This document shows, one piece after another, positions 19,241-28,269 of a stretch of DNA of 28,269 nucleotides. The stretch covers positions 3,544,662 to 3,572,930 of the forward strand of contig BFEA01000001.1 in NCBI GenBank assembly GCA_003427395.1, written 5' to 3'. Each line of letters starts with the position of its first letter. The stretch's first letter is position 1. Below the pieces are notes generated by a model. It saw only the letters and a list, made by a program, of their open reading frames with translations. It was not told where the DNA came from and did not search any database. This DNA comes from Chara braunii (lineage: Eukaryota > Streptophyta > Charophyceae > Charales > Characeae). Position numbers and translations under genes: made by a program.

Positions 19241-19445
19241 CTTCAAATGCGCGGGCCATAAAGGCTTGGCTCATGAAGTTGCGAGATGCTCCGCAATCAA
19301 TCAAGGCACTGCAGGTTGCCTTTCCGATTTGAATGCGGATATAGAGCAAAGGTGCGTTGGTCTCGGCGTACCTTTGGGTGGCGTACTCGCGGTCAATCTT
19401 CGCAAGATAGGAGCGGAGATCGACAACGCTACTCCGTCGTCCGTC
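19095..19445 (-). pseudogene. Ty3 pol: aspartic protease catalytic segment
   Basis: The frame reads YAETNAPLLYIRIQIGKATC, then SALIDCGASRNFMSQAFM. The catalytic Asp is in DCGA (about 19298), where most retroelement proteases have DSGA or DTGA. It is out of frame with both the gag-proximal part of pol (break near 19430) and the RT frame (break near 19235), so the protein is broken twice here. Confidence 0.85.
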
Positions 19446-19848
19446 AACGGAGTTGGTACTGCAACGTGCAAGTAGGAGCGCAGATTTGCCATCAAGGCGT
19501 TACAATGCGGCCTTGGCAAGGTTCCGGTTGAGGGTGGAGGCATCCAAGCGAAGTCCTCTCTCTTGAGCGGGTCAAGCTCCTCAAGTCTTGACCACGCCAT
19601 CGAGTCCTCGGAAATCAGTGGTGAACTGACCGGATCACTTGCCGATTGTGTACAGGCTGTGCATACGCTATCTAAGTGCACGTGGCTAGGCTGGTCTAAT
19701 GGTGGCACCAGCTGGGCAGCATAATCCTCGTATGTATGACGGGAATCAGTGACTAACGCATGCTCCCCGGTAGTGATATCGGTTGTTAGCAAGGCAACCG
19801 GTTCCGGCGGAGTGAGGAGAGGTGTCACCCCTCTCCGTGCGCAACTCA
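19301..19848 (-). pseudogene. Ty3 pol: spacer between gag and protease, in the -1 frame
   Basis: This frame, entered by a -1 shift at the end of gag, reads LSCARRGVTPLLTPPEPVAL and continues for about 180 codons of Pro/Ser/Thr-rich sequence (TTDITTGEHALVTDS, ALMANLRSYLHVAVPTPL) without a known domain. It stops at 19301. Near 19430 the coding signal passes to the frame that carries the protease (VVDLRSYLAKIDREYATQ), so an indel lies between. Confidence 0.75.
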
Positions 19849-21401
19849 GTTTCCCGAGTTAGCTGGACGGGGTACGCGTGCCTTGCCCTTTTCCGAGCAT
19901 TGTGTCATAGTGTGGTTGACAATATTGCACCAAAGGCAATATCCGTACCGTTGACGAAGGTCAAATACTTCCTTGGTAATGTTGTATGTCGTCCATGGTT
20001 GCTGCCCAGTTCCCGTCGATGCCGTCGCTTGTATCGCCTTGTTCTTCCAAACTCTCTTGGAACACTTCGACGGGAGCGCTGCGACAACTCCATCACTCGA
20101 GGATGCTGCTGCAGCGTGAAGGTTGATTGGTTCGTCAGGAACCACTGCATTGTTATGCGTCGGCCGTTGGTAGCCTTGCTTAGCCACATATTGCGGTTGG
20201 GACTGCCGTTCGTTGGCGGCCTTGTCATCCGTTTGGATGACCAGGTTCGCACGATCCAGAATGGCCTGGAATGAGGCATAATCGTGCTCGTTGCCGAGTG
20301 CTGACCGCAGTCCTGCGCACGATTGCGAAAAGAACTCGGATTGTTGGCTTGGGAAACTCAAGTCGAAGCCTGGAGTGGTTACTATCTTCTGCCACTTGAT
20401 CGTCCAGTCTCGAGTTGGCATGTTCCCTTGCGAGCTGGAGTAGACGTCGTTCATGGCCGCCTTTACGACGTTGTGGACCATAAATCGAGTGTGCCACATT
20501 TGCTCGAACTGCTTCCACGGAATGTGCGTGTGCAGTTGGGCGATGGTGCATCCCAGATTGGCCGCGGTATGGTTCATCCATGCCTGTGCTCCTCCAATGA
20601 GTTGGAGGTAGAGCGCTTTCATCATATCTTCGGCCGGTACAGAGTGGCAGGATGCTTCGGTGAGGAAGGTTTGCCACCATGTCAAAGCGTCCGTCTTGTT
20701 GTAGTCGTCAAACTTGCCGATGTTGAAGCGTGGCATCTTGTATGCCTTCGTAGCGGCTTCCGGTCGTGACTGCACTTTGGTGATGTCCGTCTTGATGGCG
20801 GCCACCGTGCGGCTGATTGTGCCCGGACTGGTAAAGTCACCTAGTTCGCCGATCAGATTGACGACATGGTCGATGCACTCCCCGAGCTGCTTCGCGGTGT
20901 CTGTCGTGCAGCCTGTCGCTGCTGAGGCCTGAGCCTCGATGTTGTTGACGCGTGTGAGAGTGGTGTTCAACAACTGGTGTTGTTGCTGCTGCTGTGTTGC
21001 TGCGGCGTGGAGGACAGTTGTTAAGGTGGCAGTATCTTGTTGCTGCTTCTGTCTGAGTTGTCGCTCCACGAGTAGGTTTACCTGCATCATTGTGTTACTC
21101 CACATTACCGCCTTCATCATGCTCAGCATCAAATTAGCCAGGTTATTTCTTTCTACCTCCGCCGGTGTCGGAGCCGCCTGCTCGTCCGTAAGCACAAAAA
21201 GCATGCCTTGGAGGAGTGTTGTCCATTGATTCTCATTCTGAATTAGGGCCTCAGCGTTGGCGGCATTCCGCCTGTCTCGAGCCGTTGCATCAGCCTCAGC
21301 AGTCCGCTGAGCTTGGGCTGCCGCCTCATTGGCCAGCCGCTGACGTTCCGCCTCTGCTGCCTCCTGCTGTGCTTTAGCGGTAGCGACGACATACTTTACG
21401 G
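19846..21401 (-). CDS. Ty3 gag, 5'-truncated
   Basis: An open frame of about 515 codons with no start in the element, cut by the satellite at about 21400. The N-terminal part is an Ala/Glu/Gln/Arg-rich coiled coil (AKAQQEAAEAERQRLANEAA and on). A Gln-rich helix (VERQLRQKQQQDTATLTTVL) follows. Then comes a retrotransposon gag domain (PRFNIGKFDDYNKTDALTWW, then MMKALYLQLIGGAQAWM, KQFEQMWHTRF), which forms the particle shell in this family. It ends with a zinc knuckle CLWCNIVNHTMTQC (about 19938-19897), a C-x2-C-x4-H-x4-C motif that binds RNA. The stop TGA is preceded by the frameshift heptamer. The frame has no internal stop, unlike pol. Confidence 0.9.
19849..19855 (-). promoter_or_regulatory. 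-1 ribosomal frameshift slippery heptamer at the gag stop
   Basis: On the minus strand the gag frame ends tcG GGA AAC TGA, so GGGAAAC fits the X XXY YYZ rule and abuts the stop (19846-19848). After a -1 slip the ribosome reads GGG AAA CTG AGT into the open pol frame. A strong 7-bp hairpin (GGAGAGG with CCTCTCC, loop GGTGACA) starts about 12 nt downstream. Spacing is a little longer than the usual 5-9 nt. Confidence 0.7.
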
Positions 21402-24400
21402 CACTCTACTCTACTCCACTACACGTTACTCCACTCTAGTATACTACACTCTACTCCCCTCTACTCCACTCTACGCCACTCTACTCCACTCTACTCTACG
21501 ACACTCTACTCTACGACACTCTACTCTACTCTACGACACTCTACTCTACTCTATGACACTCTACTCTAAAAATAGTCTACTCTACTCTACTCTACTCTTC
21601 TCTACTCTACTCTACTCTACTCTACTCTACTCTACGACACTATACGACACTCTACTCTACATCACTCTACTCTACAATTCTGTACTCTACTCCACTCTAC
21701 GACACTCTACTCTACGACACTCTACTCTACTCTAAGACACTCTAAGACACTCCACTCTACTTTTCGACACTCTATGACACTCTATAACACTCTATTTTAC
21801 TCTACGACACTCTATGATACTCTACTCTACTCTACGACACTCTATGACACTCTACTCTACTCTACTGTACGACACTCTTCTCTCCTCGACTCTACTATAC
21901 TCTACTCTACTCTACTCTCCGACACTTTACTCTTCTCTACGACACTCTACTTTACTCTACTCTATTCTTAAACACTTTATTCTATTTTACGACACTATAG
22001 GGCACTCTACTCTACTCTATGACATTGTACTCTACTCTACTCTACTCTACGACATTCTACTCTACTCAACGATACTTTATGACACTTTACTCTACTCTAC
22101 TCTACTCTACAACGGTCTACTGTACTCTGTGATACTCTACTCTAAGGAAGATATTTTGTTGGTTTACAGATTACTGAAGATATGACACTCTACGACACCC
22201 TATTCTACCACACTCTACTCTATGACACTTTACTCAACTGTACTCTACGACACCCTACTCTACTCTAAGACACTTTAGGACATTGTACTCTACTCTACGA
22301 CAATGTACTCTACGACACTCTACGACACTCTACTCTACGACAGTCTACTTTACTCTATGACACTCTATGACACTGTACTCTACTCTACGACACTATGACA
22401 CTATACCCTACACTGCGACACTTTACTCTACGATATGACTCTCTACTCTACTCTACTCTAGTTTACTCTACTCCGAGACCCTCTACTCTACTCTACTCTA
22501 GTCAACGACACTCTAGTGTAATCTACTCCATGACACTCTATTGTACTCTACGACACTGTACAAAACTTTACGATACTCTACCCTACTTTACTCTACAAAA
22601 CTCGAGTTTACTCTACGACACTGTACTCTACTATGCATTGCTCTACAAAACTCTACTCTACAACACTCTACTCTACTCTACTCTACTCTATGACTCTATG
22701 ACACTCTACAAGACTCTTCTGTACTTTACGACACTCTATGACACTCTACAAAACTCCACTCTACTCTACTCTACTCTACTCTACTCTATAACACTCTACT
22801 CCTCTATACTTTACTCTACGACACTCTACTCTACTCTACTCCATGCTACTCTCTTGTACTCTACCCACTCTACTCTACTCTACTTTACTCTACTCTACTC
22901 TACTCTACTCTACTCTACTCTACTCTACTCTACTCTACTCTATGGCACCCTACTCTACTCGTTGACACTCTACTCTACTGTATGACACTTTACTATATGA
23001 CATTCTACGACACTCTACTCTACTTTACTCTACTTTGCGACACTCTACTCTATTTTACTCTACTTACTCTACGATACTCTACTCTACTACGACACTCTAC
23101 TCTACTCTACTCTACTTTACTCTACTCTACAACACTCTACTCTACGACACTCTACGACACTCTACGACACTCTACGACACTTTACTGTACCTTACGACAC
23201 TCTACTCTACTTCACTCTACTCTACTCTACTATACTCTACTCTACTCTACTCTACTCTACTCTACAACACTCTACTCTACTCTACGACAGTCTACTCTAC
23301 TATTCTCTACTCTACTCTACTCCACTCTACAACACTCTACAACACTCTACTCTACTCTACGACACACTACGACACTCTTCTGTACTCTATGACACACTAC
23401 GACACTCTACAAAACTCTACTCTACGACAATCTTCTCTACTCTACTTTACTCTATGACAATTTACTCTACGATACTCCACTCTAGTAGGACACTCTACCG
23501 AAATTTACTCGACGACACTCAACGACACTCTAATGTATGACACTCTACGACACTCTATGGCACTCTACGACACTCTACAAAACTCTACTCTACAACACTC
23601 TACTCTACTCTACAACACTTTACTCTACTCTACTCTACTCTACTCTACTCTACTCTACTCTACTCTACTCTACTCTACTCTACTCGACTCTACTCTACTC
23701 TACTCTACTCTACTTTACTCTACTCTACTCTACTCTACTCTACGACACTATACTCTACTTTACTGTATGACATTCTACTCTAGTCTATGGACCTCTACGA
23801 CACTCTACTCTACTCTACGATACTTTCCGACACTCTACTCTACCCTACGACACTGTACTCTACTGTACTCCATTGTACGCCACTCTACGACACCCTACTC
23901 TACTCTACTCTAATCTACTCTATGACACTCTACTGTACTTTACCCACTCTACTCTACTCTACTCTAGTCTACTCTACACTACTCTACTCTAAGACACTCC
24001 ACAACACACTACTCTACTCTACTCTACCACACTCTACTCTACGACACTGTACGACACTTTACGACATTCTACTTTACGAGACTCTACGATACTATACTCT
24101 ACTCTACTGTGGTGTACTGTACTCTACGACACTCTGCTTTACTCTATGACACAATACTCTACTCTACTTTACTCTACTTTAGGACAATCTACTTTACTGT
24201 ACTCTACGACACTTTATGACAGTCTACTCAACTCGGAGACATTGTACGACACTCTACTTTACTCTGCATTACGATACTATACTCTACGACAATCTACCCT
24301 ACTATACACTACTACACTTTATGACACCACTCTACTCTACTGAATCTACTCTACTCTACGACACTCTGCTCTACTTTACTCTTCTCTACTTTACTCTACT

Positions 24401-25600
24401 CTGCTCTGCTCTACGACACTCAATTCTACTCTACTCTACTCTATGCCACTCTATGACACTTTACTTTACTTTACTCTACTCTACTCTACTCTATTATACT
24501 CTACTCTACTCTACTCTACTCTACAACACTCTACTGTACTCTAGTCTATGACACTCTACTCTACTCCGTGACACTCTACTCTACTCTACTCTACTCTACT
24601 TTACTCTACTGTATGACAATCTACTCTACGACACTTTACTCTCCTCTACGACAGTCTATTGTAATCTACTCGAAGACACTACGACACTCTACTCCACTCT
24701 ATGGCACTCCGCCCTACTCTACTCTATTCTATTGTACTCTACTCTACGACAATCTACTCTATGACAATCTACTCTACAATACTCTACTCTACTCTACGAC
24801 TCTCTACTCTCCTCTACGACACTCTACTGTACTATACTCTCCTCTTCTCTACAACACTCTATGACACTCTACTCTACTCTACTTTACTATACTCTACTCT
24901 ACTCTACAACACTATACTCTATTCTACGACACCGTACTTTATTCTACGACACTCTACGACACTCTACGACACTCTGCGACACTCTACGACACTCTACGAC
25001 ACTCTACAACACTTTATGACGCTCTACGGCGCTCTACGACACTCTACAACACTTTATGACACTCTACTCTACTCTACTCTTTTGTACTCTATGACACTCT
25101 ATTCTACTCTACTCTACTCTGCTCTACTCCACTCTACTCCACTCAACCACACCCTACAATACGACACTCTACTCTACGACATTCTACTGTACGACCTCTA
25201 CTCTACGACATTCTATTGTACAACCTCTACTCTACTCTACTACACTCTACTTCACTCAAGTATACTACACCACTCTACTCTACGACACTCTACGACACTC
25301 TACTCTATGACACTCAACTCTACTCTACTGGATGGCATTGTACTCTACCCTACTCGACGACATTGTACTCTACTCTACTTTACAACACTTTACTCTACTC
25401 TACTCTACTCTACGCTACTCTACGACACTCTACTCCACTCTACTCCACTCTACGACACGACACGACACGACACGACACGACACGACACCCTACTCTATTC
25501 TTCGACACTCTACTCTACGCTACTCTACTGTACTCCACTCTACTCTACGCTACTCTACTGTACTCCACTCTACTCTACTCCACTCTACTTTACTCTATGG
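21402..25600. repeat. 4.2-kb pentamer satellite built from TCTAC and GACAC units
   Basis: Almost the whole stretch stays in a 5-bp register. The main unit is TCTAC, and a second unit GACAC is interspersed, nearly always followed by TCTAC. GACAC is also written TGACAC or CAACAC after TCTA or TCTAC, that is CG, TG or CA at the junction. Because no pentamer permutation contains a plus-strand stop, long LYSTLLYST-like frames appear in all plus frames. They are artefacts. One non-repeat interruption lies at 22143-22184. Confidence 0.97.
25448..25490. repeat. Local pure (GACAC)n burst
   Basis: About seven uninterrupted GACAC units (25453-25488), the only place in the array where the minor unit forms a run. 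Confidence 0.9.
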
Positions 25601-25604
25601 TACT

Positions 25605-25866
25605 TTCTTTACCGTTTCGGTAGTTTTGGTTGCGGCGTAGCCCGCACCGCCCGCACCGCCCGCACCGCTGCACCGCGGACGCTACGCTACTCGTCAATTA
25701 AACTCAGACTCAGTATCCAGTTTAGGCTATTTTTTATAACCCTGTGATTCATGTTTTTTTTTTTTTAAGTCTGTCTCGGTTTATGTGAGTGGTCCATGTC
25801 AGGTGGCCCACAACATTTCTTATTTCTGCGGGCATGGCCCGCACCACCCGCACCGCGGCCGAGTAG
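25605..25866. other. Flank of the satellite with CCGCACCGC repeats
   Basis: GCCCGCACCGCCCGCACCGC (about 25648-25667) recurs in shorter form at about 25837-25856 (GCCCGCACCACCCGCACCGC). This short GC-rich repeat brackets AT-rich unique sequence. No gene recognised, and no gag or LTR sequence of the Ty3 element resumes here. Confidence 0.5.
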
Positions 25867-25868
25867 TT

Positions 25869-25878
25869 AGTATATATA

Positions 25879-25946
<68 letters not shown>
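25869..25946. repeat. (TA)n microsatellite
   Basis: About 37 TA units interrupted once by CG (near 25878). This is the typical landing context of the short elements further right. Confidence 0.95.
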
Positions 25947-25947
<1 letters not shown>

Positions 25948-26143
25948 ACTGTAATTGATAATCCACCTTAACCCCGACCGTGGTCAAGCATGAACGACTG
26001 CCCGACAGCTAATACCCTGAGGGGGGCACCAACCACTGCCCTCAAGGTACCTGTGGCAAAAATCAAGCAGACTATCACTCACCCACACCAGATGGAAAAC
26101 TCTACAGACTATCAGTTCACATCCCATCACAAGCCAGTAAAAC

Positions 26144-26240
26144 ACCCATGAAACAAAGAAAGGTCTGTCACAACTCAAAAATACACTCCAGACACGCCAC
26201 TGGCACTAGAGGCACAACATGGCCATGTAGCGACAACCCC
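26144..26240. repeat. 97-bp flanking repeat, copy 1
   Basis: Starts ACCCATGAAAC, ends GTAGCGACAACCCC before a TA tract. Copy 2 is at 26484-26580 (340 bp away) with about 90% identity. Confidence 0.9.
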
Positions 26241-26294
26241 TATATATATATATATTGTCACATAACTACAATATATATATATATATGTATATAT

Positions 26295-26361
26295 CGTCAA
26301 ATAGAACTGCCCGGTAAACCGTAGGCAGAGAGGGAGAAGAGGACAACAAACGAGGGGCTGT
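26295..26361 (-). repeat. Short TA-embedded element, copy R1
   Basis: Read on the minus strand: TA tract, ACAGCCCCTCG, CTTCTCCCTC, hairpin CTGCC-TACGGTTTACCGGGCAG, CTATTTGACGATATA. About 67 bp. Flanked on both sides by TA repeats. Confidence 0.9.
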
Positions 26362-26379
26362 ATATATATATATATATAN

Positions 26380-26441
26380 GTCAAATAGAACTGCCCGGTA
26401 AACCGTAGGCAGAGAGGGAGAAGAGGACAACAAACGAGGGG

Positions 26442-26445
<4 letters not shown>
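26380..26445 (-). repeat. Short TA-embedded element, copy R2
   Basis: Practically identical to R1 and 84 bp from it. An ambiguous base lies at its 3' edge (26379). TA repeats flank both sides. Confidence 0.9.
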
Positions 26446-26483
<38 letters not shown>

Positions 26484-26486
<3 letters not shown>

Positions 26487-26580
26487 CATGAAACCAAGAA
26501 AGGTCTATCATAGCTCAAAAATACACTCCAGACACGCCACTGGCACTAGAGCCACAACATGGCCGTGTAGTGACGACCTC
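26484..26580. repeat. 97-bp flanking repeat, copy 2
   Basis: Partner of 26144-26240. The following bases have changed from a TA tract to CTCTCTCTCTA and TA. Confidence 0.9.
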
Positions 26581-26601
26581 TCTCTCTCTATATATATATA
26601 T

Positions 26602-26670
26602 ACGATATATATCGTCATATATATATATATCCTGATGAGTCGGTGAAACTCCGACGAAACAGTTTGTCAC
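26602..26670 (+). ncRNA. Hammerhead ribozyme-like sequence at the edge of element R3
   Basis: CTGATGA (26632-26638), a perfect 5-bp helix II (GTCGG 26639-26643 with CCGAC 26651-26655, loop TGAAACT) and GAAA (26656-26659) give a full hammerhead core. Two cut sites are possible. In a type I layout, helix III is the mini-hairpin ACA-GTT-TGT (26659-26667), with cleavage after GTC at C26668. In a type III layout, the GTC at 26614-26616 is used, as in copy A, with helix I formed by the (AT)7 hairpin. Helix III is poor in the second layout, and helix I is absent in the first because the left side is now TA repeats. So this copy is probably damaged. Confidence 0.6.
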
Positions 26671-26740
26671 AGCCCCTCGTTTGTTGTCCTCTTCTCTCTC
26701 TCTGCCTACGGTTTACCGGGCAGTTCTATTTGTGACGATA
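26669..26740 (+). repeat. Short TA-embedded element, copy R3, joined to the hammerhead
   Basis: Starts ACAGCCCCTCG directly after the GTC of the hammerhead and shares the full R1/R2 sequence. It ends TATTTGTGACGATATATATG, and this roughly 20-bp end is repeated once in tandem (to about 26766). The inner CTGCC/GGCAG hairpin is present. Confidence 0.9.
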
Positions 26741-26786
26741 TATATGTCTATTTGACGATATATATGTATATATATATATATATATC

Positions 26787-26835
26787 GTCAAATAGAACTG
26801 CCCGGTAAACCGTAGGTAGAGAGGGAGAAGAGGAC
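26787..26835 (-). repeat. Short TA-embedded element, copy R4, 5'-truncated
   Basis: On the minus strand a TA tract joins directly at GTCCTCTTCTCCCTC, so the first 20 or so bases of the element are missing. The 3' half with the hairpin and GACGATATA end is complete. It faces R3 tail to tail. Confidence 0.9.
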
Positions 26836-26864
26836 ATATATATATATATATATAGATTGGATCT

Positions 26865-27270
<406 letters not shown>

Positions 27271-27351
<81 letters not shown>
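27271..27351. repeat. (GA)n microsatellite
   Basis: About 38 GA units, preceded by degenerate GACAGA/GAGAGA sequence. It lies about 75 bp inside the intron from the AAA3 exon donor. SLSLSL frames here are read-through of the intron. Confidence 0.95.
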
Positions 27352-27354
<3 letters not shown>

Positions 27355-27424
27355 TGGGCATGTGGGCATTTCGGCATACACACATATACTGGGGTGCTGT
27401 AGCAGTGTATATAGATCTATCTAC

Positions 27425-28192
27425 CTGCTCGTAATGACGTTCATCGCCAACGGCTCCGGGGCGAAGGAAGTCCCCAAACAGGATAAACTGGTTGACAAAG
27501 ATATCATCATGATTTCCGGTCTCGTCCAGGAACCTCCTCATCAGTTCATGCACCATCTCTGTGAAGTACCTCTTATCTTCCGCATTGATCAGCCTGTCAT
27601 GAAATACTCTCATGTTCTCGTGAATCCACAATGTCGTGAAGGATTTTTTGTTGCCGCAGTCTATTGGTCGGACCATGAGAATCCCTTGAAACACTTTGGA
27701 AACATCTCTCAAGTTGAACGTATAGTGGGACTTGGCTGGAGTTGGGAGCAGCTCTTGGGAGAGACGGTTATACACCTCGACAGTTGCTTCCACAATCACC
27801 TTGGCCAAGCCTTTCACTTCAGCAGGAAAGATTTGCAGAAAGCCCCCCAAGATGGCATTAAAAATTGTGCGCAGTGCAACGTCGGAGGGAGGGGGGACGC
27901 TCAGCATACTGAAATGCCGGAAGAAACGAGGAGTTACCTCATTTCGACCCCCTCCGGGGGGTGCACAGGCGGCTATGAGGGTCACGTCCTCCACCTCCTT
28001 CCAAAAAAGCTTGTCCAAATCATAAAACCCCTTCATGTCCAGAAACTGACGCAGCAGCTCCACCGGGGGCTGTGCGCCAAACTTCTCACGAGCAGGCATG
28101 TTGACATCATCGACAAATAACACGATCCTCTTCCCTGCGGGCGCACCGTACTTGGTCTTGCGTTTCTTCTCCAGCTTGCTCTCGATCAGCTC
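27425..28192 (-). CDS. Axonemal dynein heavy chain, exon: second half of AAA3
   Basis: A 256-codon exon, phase 0 at both ends, of the same minus-strand dynein gene. It begins ELIESKLEKKRKTKYGAPAG and has the AAA3 Walker B motif IVLFVDDVNMP at exon residues 23-33. GAQPPVELLRQFLD follows, then the sensor block LIAACAPPGGGRNEVTPRFF and RHFSMLSVPPPSD. YTFNLRDVSKVFQGIL and NHDDIFVNQFILFGDFL complete the module. The AAA3 P-loop must be on the preceding exon, outside the window. The acceptor is CTACAG before 28192 and the donor is GTAGAT from 27424. In dyneins AAA3 is the regulatory nucleotide-binding module that gates the main motor site. The family assignment is firm. DNAH6-like inner-arm identity is an inference. 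Confidence 0.97.
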
Positions 28193-28226
28193 CTGTAGTC
28201 AGTCAACATACATGGTCAGAGATGCC

Positions 28227-28269
<43 letters not shown>
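28193..28269. repeat. Upstream intron edge with (CT)n(CA)n microsatellite
   Basis: Intron sequence before the AAA3 exon acceptor. CT units (28229-28257) pass into CA units to the end of the window. Confidence 0.9.

Larger units (their letters stand above)
14880..21401 (-). mobile_element. Ty3/gypsy chromovirus, 5'-truncated and degenerate
   Basis: The domain order on the minus strand is gag (coiled coil, capsid-like region, zinc knuckle), protease, reverse transcriptase, RNase H, integrase, chromodomain, polypurine tract and LTR, the diagnostic order for Ty3 chromoviruses. At the 5' side gag is cut at about 21400 by the pentamer satellite, so the 5' LTR, primer-binding site and gag start are missing. 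Pol has at least four frameshifts (about 19430, 19235, 18195 and 16380). The element cannot be autonomous. It lies inside the 19.5-kb dynein intron in the same orientation as the host gene. Confidence 0.93.

Noticed and set aside
19856-19880. H-type pseudoknot downstream of the frameshift heptamer (loop GGTGA with TCACT)
   Set aside because: The bases can pair, but no linker is left to cross the 7-bp first stem, so only the simple hairpin is claimed.
21313-25747. Long plus-strand reading frames (up to 348 codons) of LYSTLLYST type
   Set aside because: They are generated by a stop-free pentamer satellite in every plus frame and have no codon bias or domain.
26175-26511. Minus-strand YIYIYI frames with a repeated APRLLSSSPSLPTVYRAV segment
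   Set aside because: They are TA repeats plus two copies of the short element. The apparent protein repeat comes from the DNA repeat.
27362-28120. 252-codon plus-strand frame opposite the AAA3 exon
   Set aside because: It is antisense shadow of a conserved dynein exon and has no domain of its own.

Overview
This is nuclear DNA from a eukaryote, most likely a green-lineage organism with flagellated cells. A charophyte such as Chara fits best, but a seedless plant with motile sperm is also possible. Three things point there. Exons of an axonemal dynein heavy chain lie on the minus strand. Plant-type retroelements are present: a chromodomain Ty3 element, a LINE with a zf-RVT tail and an initiator-Met primer-binding site. 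There is also a short fragment resembling plastid rpoB. The species is inferred, not proven.

The backbone is part of one dynein heavy chain gene on the minus strand, with three in-frame exons: 28192-27425 (second half of AAA3), 7925-7215 (AAA4) and 2943-2701 (end of AAA4 and start of the stalk). All visible splice boundaries are phase 0 with GT/AG signals. The conceptual protein runs without a gap across both introns, so these are neighbouring exons separated by introns of 19,499 bp and 4,271 bp. Both gene ends lie outside the window.

Nearly everything else is repeat-derived and mostly intronic. Positions 1-2690 hold nested 3' ends of a minus-strand LINE and several microsatellites. Positions 2944-7214 hold duplicated intron segments, a foldback element, an orphan LTR/PBS and two convergent coiled-coil reading frames. 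Positions 7926-27424 form the giant intron. It holds, in order: decayed copies of the AAA4 exon edge, a segment dotted with ambiguous bases, a stretch with a tRNA-like pol III head, a Ty3 chromovirus on the minus strand (14880 or beyond to about 21400) broken by several frameshifts, a 4.2-kb TCTAC/GACAC pentamer satellite that cuts off the 5' end of that element, a cluster of very short elements embedded in TA microsatellites, and the rpoB-like fragment.

The least expected content is catalytic RNA. Three sequences carry the complete hammerhead ribozyme core (CTGATGA, helix II, GAAA), at about 10517-10572, 13387-13442 and 26602-26670. The last sits at the edge of a roughly 70-bp element with five copies in the window. 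In three other copies the element begins exactly, within about one base, where that ribozyme would cut. The Ty3 element also carries a canonical -1 frameshift heptamer directly before its gag stop, with pol in the -1 frame.
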